Shown one piece after another: positions 32,848 to 42,105 of a stretch of 64,000 nt of DNA (positions within the stretch are counted from its first letter, which is position 1; the number at the start of each line of letters is the position of its first letter). Under the pieces are notes generated by a model that saw only the letters and a list, made by a program, of their open reading frames with translations, was not told the DNA's origin and did no database searches. The stretch lies in NCBI RefSeq assembly GCF_003856835.1, contig NZ_CP034145.1, forward strand, positions 3,286,001-3,350,000. The letters are read 5' to 3'. Position numbers and translations under genes: made by a program. Origin of the DNA: Haloplanus aerogenes (GTDB taxonomy: Archaea > Halobacteriota > Halobacteria > Halobacteriales > Haloferacaceae).

Positions 32848-32928
32848 ATGGCAACGCTCGATACGCAGTCGTCGCCGTGCCGCGAGAAACAGCGGCGCAG
32901 TCCGTCGATTCGTGGGAGGGAAGCGTGA
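32848..32928 (+). other. Short leader reading frame overlapping the thiDN start
   Basis: ATG 32848 opens a 26-residue frame ending with TGA at 32926-32928. That stop overlaps GTG 32925, the preferred start of thiDN, as GTGA. A strong TATA-like ataaatat (about 32820-32827) lies about 25 bases before this ATG, so the transcript should begin at or near it and be translated leaderlessly. The peptide ([20 protein letters not shown] start) has no recognised family and is basic, unlike most proteins here. Possible role: a leader peptide or coupling device for thiDN. The alternative is that it is untranslated and thiDN starts at GTG 32877. Confidence 0.45.
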
Positions 32929-34301
32929 CCCGCCGTCGCGCACCCGTCTCGCCGCCGGTCGCACTCACGATCGCCGGCAGCGACTCGGGCGGCGGTGCGG
33001 GCATCCAGGCTGACCTGAAGACCATGGAGGCCCACGGCGTCTTCGGCACGTCGGTCGTCACCGCCGTCACCGCACAGAACACGCTCGGCGTCGAGGGGTC
33101 GTACGCCCTGCCAATCGAGGAGATCGACGCGCAGTACAGCGCCGTGCAGACCGACTTCGACCTCGGCGCGGTGAAGACGGGGATGCTCGCAACCGCACCG
33201 GTGATCGATCTGGTCGCCGACCGCCTCACGGACGCCGGGGCGCCGGTCGTCGTCGACCCCGTGATGGTCGCGGCGAGCGGTGACCGTCTCCTCGATCCGG
33301 ACGCCGAGGCCGCGTACGAGGACCTGATCGCGGAAGCGACGCTCGTCACGCCGAACGTCGACGAGGCGACGGTGCTGACGGGTATCGAACCGACCGACCG
33401 CGACACCGCCCGCGAGGCCGGCGAGGCGCTGGTCGGGATGGGCGCCGACGCCGCTCTCGTCAAGGGCGGGCACGTGGGGCGAGACGGCAACACGGTGACC
33501 GATACGCTGGTCGTTGACGAGGAGGACGGCCTGGCGACCCGTACGTTCGAACACCCCCGGATCGACACGGACGCCACCCACGGCTCGGGGTGTACGCTGT
33601 CGAGCGCCATCGCCGCCCATCTCGCTCACGGAGAGACGCTCCCCTTCGCCGTCGAAGCCGGGACGGCGTTCATGGAGCGAGCGGTCCGCTACAGCCTCGA
33701 CGTGGGCAACGGACCGGGTGCGGTCCACCACCTCGCGGCGCTTCGCGAGGCCGCCGACCGCCACCGGACGATGACCGACGTGGCCGAGGTGGTCGAGGCG
33801 TTCGTCGACCGCGACGTGTCCCGCCTCGTCCCCGAGGTGGGGATGAACGTCGTCGGCGCGACGGCGTACGCGGAGCGGGTCGGGGAGACCGCCGCCGTCG
33901 AGGGGCGGATCACGCGCACGCTCTCGGGCGTCTCGCCCAACCGCGGGGTTCGACTCGGCGCCTCCTCGCACGTCGCGCGCTTCCTCCTCGCCGCCCGGGA
34001 GTTCGACCCCGACCTCCGCTTCGCCGTCAACTGCCGGTTCGACGACGAGACGGCGGCGGCGACGGCCGAACTCGACGGCCCCACTACGGAGTACGACCGC
34101 GACGCCGAACCCGACGACGCGAGCGGGACGATGGGCTGGGGCGCCCGGCAGGCGTTCGGCGCCGTCGACGCCGACGACCCGACGCCAGTCGCCGTCCTCG
34201 ACCGCGGCGCCGTGGGCAAGGAGGCGATCATCAAGGTGGTCGCCGAGACGCCAGAGGAGTTGGGCGAGCGGGTGTTCGCGCTGCTGGATGCGGTCGAGTA
34301 G
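32925..34301 (+). CDS. thiD: Bifunctional HMP/HMP-P kinase and thiamine-phosphate synthase ThiDN
   Basis: A 458-residue cytosolic enzyme if started at GTG 32925 ([24 protein letters not shown]); GTG 32877 is possible. Residues 12-265 are ThiD, which phosphorylates hydroxymethylpyrimidine: [21 protein letters not shown] for substrate binding, [13 protein letters not shown], and [20 protein letters not shown] with the catalytic Cys/anion hole. Residues 275-455 are ThiN, the archaeal thiamine-phosphate synthase: [45 protein letters not shown] and [12 protein letters not shown]. The fusion gives two consecutive steps of thiamine synthesis. I searched the upstream region for TPP-riboswitch features and saw none. 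mutS follows after 42 bases. Confidence 0.93.
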   Translation: MTRRRAPVSPPVALTIAGSDSGGGAGIQADLKTMEAHGVFGTSVVTAVTAQNTLGVEGSYALPIEEIDAQYSAVQTDFDLGAVKTGMLATAPVIDLVADRLTDAGAPVVVDPVMVAASGDRLLDPDAEAAYEDLIAEATLVTPNVDEATVLTGIEPTDRDTAREAGEALVGMGADAALVKGGHVGRDGNTVTDTLVVDEEDGLATRTFEHPRIDTDATHGSGCTLSSAIAAHLAHGETLPFAVEAGTAFMERAVRYSLDVGNGPGAVHHLAALREAADRHRTMTDVAEVVEAFVDRDVSRLVPEVGMNVVGATAYAERVGETAAVEGRITRTLSGVSPNRGVRLGASSHVARFLLAAREFDPDLRFAVNCRFDDETAAATAELDGPTTEYDRDAEPDDASGTMGWGARQAFGAVDADDPTPVAVLDRGAVGKEAIIKVVAETPEELGERVFALLDAVE

Positions 34302-34343
34302 GAGACCCACAGCGTTTTACCCGCCCACGGCGGCAGAGTGGAT

Positions 34344-36998
34344 ATGACCGCCGACGGAATCGTGGGGGAGTTCCTCGCCCTGAAGTCGGAGACGGACGCC
34401 GACCTGCTGGCGATGCAGTGTGGCGACTTCTACGAGTTCTTCGCGGAGGACGCCGAGTTCGTGGGCGACGAACTCGACCTGAAGGTGTCGGAGAAATCCT
34501 CGCACGGGTCGACGTACCCGATGGCCGGGGTGCCGGTCGACGACCTGACTCCCTACCTGAAGGCGCTGGTCGAACGCGGCTACCGCGTCGCCGTCGCGGA
34601 CCAGTACGAGACCGAGGACGGCCACGCCCGCGAGATTACGCGCGTCGTCACGCCCGGCACCCTCCTCGAGACGACGGACCCGGCGGCGCAGTTCCTCGCG
34701 AGCATCGTCGTCGTCGACGGCCGCTACGGCCTCGCGCTCGCGGACGTGACGACCGGCGAGTTCCTCGTGACGACGACAGACGCGGCGGCGGACGTACTGG
34801 CCGAACTCCACCGCTTCGACCCCGTAGAGGTGTTGCCGGGGCCGACCGTCGACGCGACGGGTGATCTCTTGACCCGCGTCCGCGACCGAACCGACGCCTC
34901 GATAACGGACTACGACGAGGCGGCGTTCGCGCCCGGCCGAGCCGAACGCACTCTACGCGAACAGTTCGGCGATACGGCGCTAGAGAGCGTCGGCCTCGAC
35001 GACCGCGCCGGCGTCGCCGCCGCGGGCGCCGCCCTCGCGTACGTCAAGGAGACGGGCGTCGGCGTCCTCGACGCCATGACGCGCCTGCAGGCGTACGATC
35101 CGGGCGACCACCTCGACCTCGACGCCACGACCCAGCGCAACCTCGAACTCACCGAGACGATGCACGGTGACCGCGAGGGGTCGCTGCTCGGGACGGTCGA
35201 TCACACCGTCACGAGCGCCGGGCGCCGTCGCCTCCGGGAGTGGCTGACCCGCCCGCGACGTGACCGGACGGTCATCGACCGTCGCCTCGACAGCGTCGAC
35301 GCGCTGGCGTCGGCAGCGCTGGCCCGCGACCGGGTGCGCGAGGTACTGGACGACGCCTACGACCTCGAACGCCTCGCGGCGCGAGCGTCGAGCGGAAGCG
35401 CGGACGCGACCGATCTCCTCTCCGTCCGAGACACGCTCGCCGTCCTCCCGGCGCTCGCGGACGCGGTGGCGGATTCCCGGCTCGCGGACTCGCCGCTCTC
35501 AGACATCGTCGACCGACCAGACCGCGAGACGGCGGCGGCCCTGCTCGCCGAACTCGATTCGGCGCTATCCGAGGACCCGCCGAAGACGGTGACCGAGGGT
35601 GGCCTCTTCCGCCGCGGCTACGACGCCGACCTCGACGACCTGCTCGACCGGTACGAAGACGCCCGCGAGTGGCTCGACGGCCTCGCGGAACGCGAGAAGG
35701 CACGGACGGGCATCACCCACCTGCAGGTCGACCGCAACAAGACCGACGGCTACTACATTCAGGTGGGGAAGTCGGAAACCGACGACGTGCCCGAGGAGTA
35801 CCGCGAGATCAAGACGCTGAAGAACTCGCGGCGGTACACGACCGACGAACTGGAGGAGCGGGAGCGGGAGATTCTCCGGCTAGAGGAGGCCCGCGGCGAC
35901 CTGGAGTACGACCTCTTTCGCGACCTGCGCGACCGGGTGGCCGCCCACGCCGAGTGCCTGCAGGCGGTGGGACGGACGCTGGCGACGGTCGACGCCCTCG
36001 CCTCGCTGGCGACGCACGCGGCGAGTCACGACTGGTGTCGACCCGAAGTGGTCGACCCCGGACCGCTGGTCGTCGAGGCGGGTCGACACCCGGTCGTCGA
36101 GACGACGACGGACTTCGTGCCCAACGACGTGGACCTCCGCGACGACCGGGGCTTCCTGCTCGTCACCGGCCCCAACATGAGTGGGAAGTCGACGTACATG
36201 CGACAGGCGGCGCTGATCGTTCTGCTGGCGCAGGCGGGGAGTTTCGTCCCCGCGCGTGCCGCGACGGTGGGCGTCGTCGACGGCATCTACACGCGCGTGG
36301 GCGCCCTCGACGAACTCGCGGGCGGGCGGTCGACGTTCATGGTCGAGATGCAGGAGTTGAGCAACATCCTCCACTCGGCCACCGAGGAGTCGCTGGTCGT
36401 CTTGGACGAGGTGGGTCGCGGGACGGCGACGTACGACGGCATCTCCATCGCGTGGGCGACGACGGAGTACATCCACAACGAAATCGGCTGCAAGTGCCTC
36501 TTTGCCACTCACTACCACGAACTGACCGCGCTCGCGGACCACCTGCCGCGCGTGGCGAACGTCCACGTCGCTGTCGCGGGCGACGACGGGGGCGACGAGG
36601 ATATCACGTTCCTCCGCACCATCGAGGAGGGGCCGACCGATCGGAGTTACGGCGTCCACGTCGCGGATCTGGCGGGCGTCCCGAAACCCGTCGTCGACCG
36701 CTCGCGGGACGTACTCGACCGCCTGCGCGAGGAGCGGGCCATCGAGGCACGGGGAGCGGAGACGAGCGACGGGGGCGAGAACGGCACGACACAGGCCGTC
36801 TTCGACCTGAGTGCGGGCGGGTTCCGGGAGGAGGCGGACGAGGCGACCGCCGAATCCGACGGCGGCGGCCTCGATCCGGCGACCGAGGCGGTCCTTTCGG
36901 AACTGGAGGACACGTCGCTCGCGGAAACGTCGCCGGTCGATCTCATGGCGCGGGTTCGGGAGTGGCAGGAGCGCCTGCCCGAGAAAGGGGAAAAATAG
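34344..36998 (+). CDS. mutS: DNA mismatch repair protein MutS
   Basis: An 884-residue protein from ATG 34344; GTG 34338 would add two residues. Domain I holds the mismatch-reading motif GDFYEFF near residue 28. Connector, lever and clamp domains follow (RRLREWLTRPRRD near 293). The C-terminal ATPase has Walker A GPNMSGKSTYMRQAALIVLLAQ near 608, the STFMVEMQELSNILHSAT signature, Walker B LVVLDEVGRGTATYDG and the ATHYHELTALA His switch near 720. The C-terminal tail is acidic and includes a beta-clamp-like stretch TTQAVFDL. It belongs to the MutS1 type that starts mismatch repair with MutL, encoded 1.7 kb downstream on the same strand. Confidence 0.96.
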   Translation: MTADGIVGEFLALKSETDADLLAMQCGDFYEFFAEDAEFVGDELDLKVSEKSSHGSTYPMAGVPVDDLTPYLKALVERGYRVAVADQYETEDGHAREITRVVTPGTLLETTDPAAQFLASIVVVDGRYGLALADVTTGEFLVTTTDAAADVLAELHRFDPVEVLPGPTVDATGDLLTRVRDRTDASITDYDEAAFAPGRAERTLREQFGDTALESVGLDDRAGVAAAGAALAYVKETGVGVLDAMTRLQAYDPGDHLDLDATTQRNLELTETMHGDREGSLLGTVDHTVTSAGRRRLREWLTRPRRDRTVIDRRLDSVDALASAALARDRVREVLDDAYDLERLAARASSGSADATDLLSVRDTLAVLPALADAVADSRLADSPLSDIVDRPDRETAAALLAELDSALSEDPPKTVTEGGLFRRGYDADLDDLLDRYEDAREWLDGLAEREKARTGITHLQVDRNKTDGYYIQVGKSETDDVPEEYREIKTLKNSRRYTTDELEEREREILRLEEARGDLEYDLFRDLRDRVAAHAECLQAVGRTLATVDALASLATHAASHDWCRPEVVDPGPLVVEAGRHPVVETTTDFVPNDVDLRDDRGFLLVTGPNMSGKSTYMRQAALIVLLAQAGSFVPARAATVGVVDGIYTRVGALDELAGGRSTFMVEMQELSNILHSATEESLVVLDEVGRGTATYDGISIAWATTEYIHNEIGCKCLFATHYHELTALADHLPRVANVHVAVAGDDGGDEDITFLRTIEEGPTDRSYGVHVADLAGVPKPVVDRSRDVLDRLREERAIEARGAETSDGGENGTTQAVFDLSAGGFREEADEATAESDGGGLDPATEAVLSELEDTSLAETSPVDLMARVREWQERLPEKGEK

Positions 36999-37043
36999 TC
37001 GGGTGGGCAACAGGCATATTCCACGTCGTGTCGATGAGGAAAT

Positions 37044-37634
37044 ATGGCATCAGTAGCTGTAGTCGGCGGCGGTCCCGCCGGACTGAGCGCCGCGCTGTTC
37101 ACGGCCAAGAACGGTCTCGACACGACGGTGTTCGACACCGACGAGACGTGGATGCACAAGGCGCACTTGTTCAACTACCCCGGTATCGGCTCCATCGGCG
37201 GGAGCGAGTTCGTAGGCGTGGCCCGCCAGCAGGTCGACGACTTCGGCGTCGACCGGAAGCAGGGTGAGGAAGTGACGGGCGTCGCCAGCGACGGTGACGG
37301 CTTCACCATCACGACCGACGACCGCGAGTACGAGGCGGACTACGTGGTGCTCGCGACGGGTGCGGACCGGAGCCTCGCGACGGATCTCGGCTGTGCGACG
37401 GACGACGACGGCGTCGTCGAGGCGGGCGTCGAGATGGAGACGAGCGTCGACGACGCCTACGCCACGGGCGCGATGGTGCGCGCCGAAGAGTGGCAGGCCG
37501 TCATCTCGGCCGGCGACGGCGCCGCCGCCGCGCTCAACATCCTGAGCAAGGAGAAAGGCGAACATTACCACGACTTCGACGTGCCGGCGGACGCGGCCGA
37601 GACGTTCGGCGCGATGGCCGACGACGAGGCGTAG
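37044..37634 (+). CDS. Short FAD/NAD(P)-binding thioredoxin-reductase-like protein
   Basis: A 196-residue protein beginning MASVAVVGGGPAGLSAALFTAKNG, a G-x-G-x-x-G dinucleotide site at residues 7-13, then LDTTVFDTDETW with the acidic ribose-binding residue. Later YEADYVVLATGADRSLATDLG and DAYATGAMVRAEEWQAVISAGDGAAAALNIL match the second FAD-contact strands of thioredoxin-reductase-like enzymes. It is about 110 residues shorter than thioredoxin reductase: the NAD(P)H domain and the CxxC pair are missing. It therefore cannot act as a normal disulfide reductase and may be a flavin-binding helper. A 45-base piece of its 3' end, including the stop codon, is repeated 66 bases downstream. Confidence 0.85.
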   Translation: MASVAVVGGGPAGLSAALFTAKNGLDTTVFDTDETWMHKAHLFNYPGIGSIGGSEFVGVARQQVDDFGVDRKQGEEVTGVASDGDGFTITTDDREYEADYVVLATGADRSLATDLGCATDDDGVVEAGVEMETSVDDAYATGAMVRAEEWQAVISAGDGAAAALNILSKEKGEHYHDFDVPADAAETFGAMADDEA

Positions 37635-37716
37635 AACGCGGTCGCGAACGTCTCGGGCGCAGGTCCAGAGGTCGGCGCGATGGCCGACGACGAGGCGTAG
37701 AACGCGGTCGCGAACG
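37606..37716. repeat. 45-base direct repeat of the 3' end of the preceding gene
   Basis: The 45 bases at 37606-37650, which encode GAMADDEA, the stop codon and the next 16 bases, recur without change at 37672-37716. The offset is 66 bases (22 codons). The stretch between the two copies is unrelated to the gene's coding end. This looks like a local segmental duplication; the second copy lies outside any reading frame that I would call a gene. Confidence 0.85.
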
Positions 37717-37769
37717 GCGGAGCGCACCGCAGCCCAACGTACAAACCCGCCGCGACCCTATTCGTTCCC

Positions 37770-38126
37770 ATGTCTGCACTCGCCGACGAACCCTGCGAAG
37801 CCTGCACCAGCGACGACGACCCGCTCACAGCGGCGGAGTACGAACCGTATCTCGACGGCATCCGCGCGGACGTGTGGGAGGTCGTCGACGACCACCACCA
37901 CCTCGAAGGCCACTACGAGTTCGACGACTTCCGTGACGCGTTGGAGTTCACCTACGAAATCGGCGAACTCGCGGAGGAGGAGTGGCACCACCCCGACATC
38001 GCGCTCGCGTGGGGCGAAGTCGACGTGAAGATGTGGACCCACAAGATCGACGGCCTCCACAAGACGGACTTCGTGATGGCGGCGCGGATGGACCGCATCC
38101 ACGAAGATTACGCACCGGACGAGTAG
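37770..38126 (+). CDS. phhB: Pterin-4a-carbinolamine dehydratase (PCD/PhhB)
   Basis: A 118-residue cytosolic protein. [56 protein letters not shown] includes the PCD active site: the His-His-Pro motif, then Trp-Thr-His and the G-L-x-x-x-D end. The first 25 residues carry a CxxC-like Cys pair (PCEACTSDD) outside the usual fold. The enzyme dehydrates 4a-hydroxy-tetrahydropterin to recycle the cofactor of aromatic amino acid hydroxylases. No hydroxylase is nearby, so its pterin cofactor partner is unknown. It stands alone between the short FAD protein and the FKBP gene. Confidence 0.92.
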   Translation: MSALADEPCEACTSDDDPLTAAEYEPYLDGIRADVWEVVDDHHHLEGHYEFDDFRDALEFTYEIGELAEEEWHHPDIALAWGEVDVKMWTHKIDGLHKTDFVMAARMDRIHEDYAPDE

Positions 38127-38168
38127 CCGTACCCCAGCCCTTATCCCTCCGACTGCCGTCTCCGAGGT

Positions 38169-38636
38169 ATGGCTATCACTGCTGGCGATACGGTCACCAT
38201 CGAGTACACCGGTCGTCTCGACGACGGCAGCGTCTTCGACACGACGAAAGAATCGGTCGCGGAGGAGGCGGGCCTCCTCGAAGAACAGCCCGACCGCGAG
38301 TTCGGTCCCCTCACCGTCGAGGTCGGTGCGGGCAACCTCATCGAGGGGATGGAGGACGGACTCCTTGGTCTCGAAGCGGGCGACACGGAGACGCTCACGA
38401 TCCCCCCGGAGGAGGCATACGGTGAGGCTGGGGACGGCCAGAGCCGGGAGTTCGACCGCGAGCAGTTCGAGGGCATGGTCGGGCAGGAGCCGGTCGAAGG
38501 GATGGAAGTGCGGACGCAGGGCGGCGCGTCGGGGTCCGTCGTCGACGCCGACGCGGACACCGTCACCGTCGACTTCACGCACCCACTGGCGGGCGAGACG
38601 CTGACGTTCGAGATCGAAGTGGTCGACGTCGAATAG
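38169..38636 (+). CDS. FKBP-type peptidyl-prolyl isomerase (SlyD-like)
   Basis: A 155-residue cytosolic chaperone. Residues 1-70 give the first half of the FKBP barrel (ITAGDTVTIEYTGRLDDGSVFDTT, then LTVEVGAGNLIEGMEDGLLGLEAGDTETLTIPPEEAYGE). Residues 78-125 form the inserted flap domain (FDREQFEGMVGQEPVEGMEV). The last strands (TVTVDFTHPLAGETLTFEIEVV) close the barrel, with the NHPLAGE-type motif as THPLAGE. It speeds proline isomerisation and helps folding. There is no metal-binding His/Cys tail as in bacterial SlyD. Length is the archaeal short type. Confidence 0.94.
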   Translation: MAITAGDTVTIEYTGRLDDGSVFDTTKESVAEEAGLLEEQPDREFGPLTVEVGAGNLIEGMEDGLLGLEAGDTETLTIPPEEAYGEAGDGQSREFDREQFEGMVGQEPVEGMEVRTQGGASGSVVDADADTVTVDFTHPLAGETLTFEIEVVDVE

Positions 38637-38670
38637 GGGACCGTGGCGTTGATGGTGTCTCCGGCCGTCG

Positions 38671-40863
38671 GTGGCTGTCGTGAGTGAGACGCCGACCATC
38701 CACGCGCTAGACGACGCGACGGTGCGCCGTATCGCCGCCGGCGAGGTGGTCGAGCGCCCCGCGAGCGTCGTGAAGGAACTGATCGAGAACAGCCTCGACG
38801 CCGACGCCTCGCGGGTGACCGTCGTCGTCGAGGGTGGCGGTACGGAAAGCGTGCGCGTCCGCGACGATGGCGTCGGCATGACCGCCGCCGACCTCGAACG
38901 CGCGGTAGAAGAGCACACGACGAGCAAGATCAGTTCGGGCGACGATCTCGAAGCCGTGGGCACCCTCGGCTTCCGGGGCGAGGCGCTCCACACCATCGGC
39001 GCGGTGTCGCGGCTGACGATCCGGTCGCGGCCCCGTTCGGGCGGTCGCGGCCACGAACTCGCCATCGAGGGCGGGGACGTGGGCGAGGTGCAACCCTCCG
39101 GCTGTCCGCCGGGCACCGTCGTCGAAGTCGAGGATCTGTTCTACAACACGCCGGCGCGGAAGAAGTTCCTCAAGACGGAGACGACGGAGTTCGACCACGT
39201 CAACCGCGTGGTGACGCAGTACGCCCTCGCCAACCCGGACGTGGCGACGACGCTGGAACACGACGGGCGCGAAGTCTTCTCGACGGAGGGGAACGGCGAC
39301 CTCGAATCGACGATTCTCGCCGTCTACGGCCGGGAGGTAGCGTCGTCGATGGTCGGCGTGGGGGAGGGATCGACGATCCCTCCGGAAGGCGGCGAAGCCG
39401 CCGGTGCCGATCCGGACGCCGCACCCGTCGCGTCGGTGTCGGGGCTGGTGAGCCACCCGGAGACGACGCGGGCGGGCCGGGAGTACCTCTCGACGTTCGT
39501 CAACGGGCGGTACGTGACGGCGAGCGTCCTCCGCGAGGCGGTCCTCGACGCCTACGGCGGCCAACTCGCGTCGGATCGGTACCCCTTCGCCGTCCTGTTC
39601 GTCGAGGTGCCGCCGGACGCGGTAGACGTGAACGTGCACCCCCGGAAGATGGAAGTCCGGTTCGACGAGGAGTCGGCAGTGGCCGACGCCGTGCGGACGG
39701 CGATCCGGGAGGCGTTGCTGGACGAGGGACTCGTTCGCTCGTCGGCCCCCCGGGGGCGATCCGCGCCCGCGGAGACGCAGATCACGCCCGAGTCGCCGGA
39801 GCGGGAGATTGCGGGTGGCGAGGCGGTCGACGTGGACGAAACGACGACGGCCACGCTCGACGAGTCACCGACGGTCGATACGGGGGCCGAAGTCGGGATG
39901 GACCGGGCAGACCGAGCGTCCGGGACGGAACGAGATGACGGGGCCGGGGAAGCGACGCGGACGACGACGCTCGACGAGGTGACGAGTGACTCGTCGGGAG
40001 CGGCGGACGCGCCGACGGAGTCGTCGACGGCGGACACGACCAGACCCGAGTCGTCGGGTGCGGCGAGTGACGCGTCGGACGCGGGCGAGCGGAATCGCCA
40101 GCGCGCACGCGACGACGAGACGGCCGACGCGGGCACGACGCCCGACACCGCGGCGACCGACGACACCGGGGACTGGCACCACGGCGGCGTCGTGGGGCCG
40201 ACGGACCAGCGAACGCTCGACGGCGAGACGGCGGCGCCGGACCGCGCGTTCGACCGCCTGCCTCCGCTGCACGTACTGGGCCAGTTCGACGACACGTACG
40301 TCGTCGCGGAGACGCCGGACGGCCTCGTCCTGATCGATCAGCACGCGGCGGACGAGCGGATCAACTACGAACGGTTGCGCGCGGAGATGAGCGGCGAGAC
40401 GCCGACGCAGGCGCTGGCGGAGCCGGTCGACCTCGAACTCACCGCGCGCGAGGCGGAACTGTTCGACACCTACCGTGACGCGCTGGCGGCACTGGGCTTT
40501 CACGCCGACCGGGTCGACGACCGGACGGTCGAGGTGCGGACGGTGCCGACCGTCTTCGATTCGGCGCTCGATCCGTCGCTCCTTCGCGACGCGCTGACGG
40601 GGTTCGCGGGCGGAACGGAGGGCGAGACGGTCGACGCGGTGGCCGACGCCCTGCTCGCGGATTTGGCGTGTTATCCCTCGATCACGGGCAACACGTCGCT
40701 GACGGAGGGGTCGGTGGTCGACTTGCTCGACGCGCTCGACGACTGTGAGAACCCCTTCGCCTGCCCGCACGGTCGGCCGGTCGTCGTCGCGTTCGACCGC
40801 GAGGAGATCGAGGATCGATTCGAGCGCGACTATCCGGGTCACGGCGGGCGGCGGGCGGAGTAA
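38671..40863 (+). CDS. mutL: DNA mismatch repair protein MutL with endonuclease motif
   Basis: A 730-residue protein from GTG 38671; GTG 38680 (MSETPTIHALDD) is equally possible. The N-terminal GHKL ATPase has RRIAAGEVVERPASVVKELIENSLDADA, RDDGVGM, TSKISSGDDLEAVGTLGFRGEAL and VEVEDLFYNTPARKKFL (about residues 12-175). A long, disordered, acidic Ser/Thr/Asp linker covers roughly 360-510. The C-terminal dimerisation/nuclease domain carries DQHAADERINYE near 556, matching the DQHA-x2-E-x4-E metal-binding motif, and CPHGRP near 695. So it is a latent strand-nicking MutL, consistent with no MutH in view. It works with MutS at 34344. Confidence 0.95.
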   Translation: MAVVSETPTIHALDDATVRRIAAGEVVERPASVVKELIENSLDADASRVTVVVEGGGTESVRVRDDGVGMTAADLERAVEEHTTSKISSGDDLEAVGTLGFRGEALHTIGAVSRLTIRSRPRSGGRGHELAIEGGDVGEVQPSGCPPGTVVEVEDLFYNTPARKKFLKTETTEFDHVNRVVTQYALANPDVATTLEHDGREVFSTEGNGDLESTILAVYGREVASSMVGVGEGSTIPPEGGEAAGADPDAAPVASVSGLVSHPETTRAGREYLSTFVNGRYVTASVLREAVLDAYGGQLASDRYPFAVLFVEVPPDAVDVNVHPRKMEVRFDEESAVADAVRTAIREALLDEGLVRSSAPRGRSAPAETQITPESPEREIAGGEAVDVDETTTATLDESPTVDTGAEVGMDRADRASGTERDDGAGEATRTTTLDEVTSDSSGAADAPTESSTADTTRPESSGAASDASDAGERNRQRARDDETADAGTTPDTAATDDTGDWHHGGVVGPTDQRTLDGETAAPDRAFDRLPPLHVLGQFDDTYVVAETPDGLVLIDQHAADERINYERLRAEMSGETPTQALAEPVDLELTAREAELFDTYRDALAALGFHADRVDDRTVEVRTVPTVFDSALDPSLLRDALTGFAGGTEGETVDAVADALLADLACYPSITGNTSLTEGSVVDLLDALDDCENPFACPHGRPVVVAFDREEIEDRFERDYPGHGGRRAE

Positions 40864-40933
40864 CGCGAATCTCACGGAGGGGGGGGGTACAGACGGCCGC
40901 ACACTTTTTGCGCCGGTCGGTCGAACGGAGGTC

Positions 40934-41875
40934 GTGACCGATCTGGTAACGGTCGGCGAAGCCACACTCCGGTTCTCGCCGCCACAGGGCGAACGCATCG
41001 CAACCGCCCGGGAGTTCGCGGCCCACGTGGGCGGGCCGGAGAGTAACGTCGCGGCCGCGGCGGCGACGCTGGATCTGGACGCCGTCTGGCTGTCGAAACT
41101 CCCCGATACGGCACTGGGGCGGCGGATCGTGGGCGACCTGCGGCGCTACGGCGTCCGCACCGGCGTCGTGTGGACCGACGACGGGCGCACGTCGACGGCG
41201 TTCGTCGAACGCGGCGAGACGGCCGGCGCGACGACGGTGCTGGACCGCGACGATGCCGCGATGGCGACGACGGCGCCCGAGGACGTGCCGATGGGCGTGG
41301 TCCGCGACGCCGAGACGCTCTTCGTCAGTGGCGCGACGCCCGCACACTCCGAAACGCTGCTGGAGACGACGGCGACGCTGCTGGAGGTGGCTGGCGAGGC
41401 GGGGACGACACGCGCGTTCGACACGCGGTTCGAGAAGACGGGACTCGACGCCGGGAAGGCACTGGAAGTGTACGATCACCTCCTCGACGACGCCGACGTG
41501 TTGATCGTCGACGAGGCGGACGCGGAGGCGGTGTTCGGCCTCGACGGCGACGTGGTGCCCACGGGCCACAGCATCCGGACGCGCTACGACTGCGAGACGG
41601 TGGTCGTCACCCGCGAGAACCCGGATCACGCGGTCGTCGGGCTGGAGGGTGAATCCATCTACGAGGTGCCGCCGTTCGAGGTGGAGACGCGCGACCCTGC
41701 CGGTGCCCACGACGCGTTCGTCGGCGGCTTCCTGGCCGGGCGACACCGTGACGAGGACATGAAAGGGGCGTTGCTCGACGGCGCGGCGACGGAGGCGCTC
41801 AAACGGACGATTATCGGGGACGCCGTCACCGGCTCGCGGCAGGACATCGCGACCATTCGTGACCGTCGCGAGTGA
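40934..41875 (+). CDS. PfkB-family sugar kinase (2-keto-3-deoxygluconate kinase-like)
   Basis: A 313-residue kinase from GTG 40934 (MTDLVTVGEATLRFSPPQGE). A Shine-Dalgarno-like ggaggt ends 2 bases before it, unusual here and decisive for the start. The N-terminal sugar site is EFAAHVGGPESNVAAAAATLDLDA with LSKLPDTALGRRIVGDLRRYGV. FDTRFEKTGLD and ADVLIVDEADAEAVFGL lie mid-protein. The ATP/catalytic site is VETRDPAGAHDAFVGGFLAG near 250; in almost all relatives this reads GAGD, so the anion-hole Gly is replaced by His while the catalytic Asp remains. The N-terminus resembles haloarchaeal KDG kinases. Substrate is inferred; the altered motif may lower or change activity. Confidence 0.82.
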   Translation: MTDLVTVGEATLRFSPPQGERIATAREFAAHVGGPESNVAAAAATLDLDAVWLSKLPDTALGRRIVGDLRRYGVRTGVVWTDDGRTSTAFVERGETAGATTVLDRDDAAMATTAPEDVPMGVVRDAETLFVSGATPAHSETLLETTATLLEVAGEAGTTRAFDTRFEKTGLDAGKALEVYDHLLDDADVLIVDEADAEAVFGLDGDVVPTGHSIRTRYDCETVVVTRENPDHAVVGLEGESIYEVPPFEVETRDPAGAHDAFVGGFLAGRHRDEDMKGALLDGAATEALKRTIIGDAVTGSRQDIATIRDRRE

Positions 41876-42105
41876 GGGAAGGGGAAAAGTGGCAGCAGCC
41901 GACCCGGGCCCGGTCGGGGAGCCGGGCCGGAGTCGGTTGGAACGCCGGTAGGGTCGGGAAGACGTCGCGGGGACCGACGCCACCGGCACGCGGGGAATCG
42001 TCCGGAGGGCGTCGGCAATCCACACTACACCGGGTAGGCGAATAAATCCATCAGTGACTCAGACACGAATTTTAGCTACGGCGACACACCTTTGATTCCG
42101 GAGCG

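Noticed and set aside
32818-32924. Possible TPP riboswitch before thiDN
   Set aside because: The conserved CUGAGA and ACCUGAUC-like segments and helices are not present; the leader is too short for the full fold.
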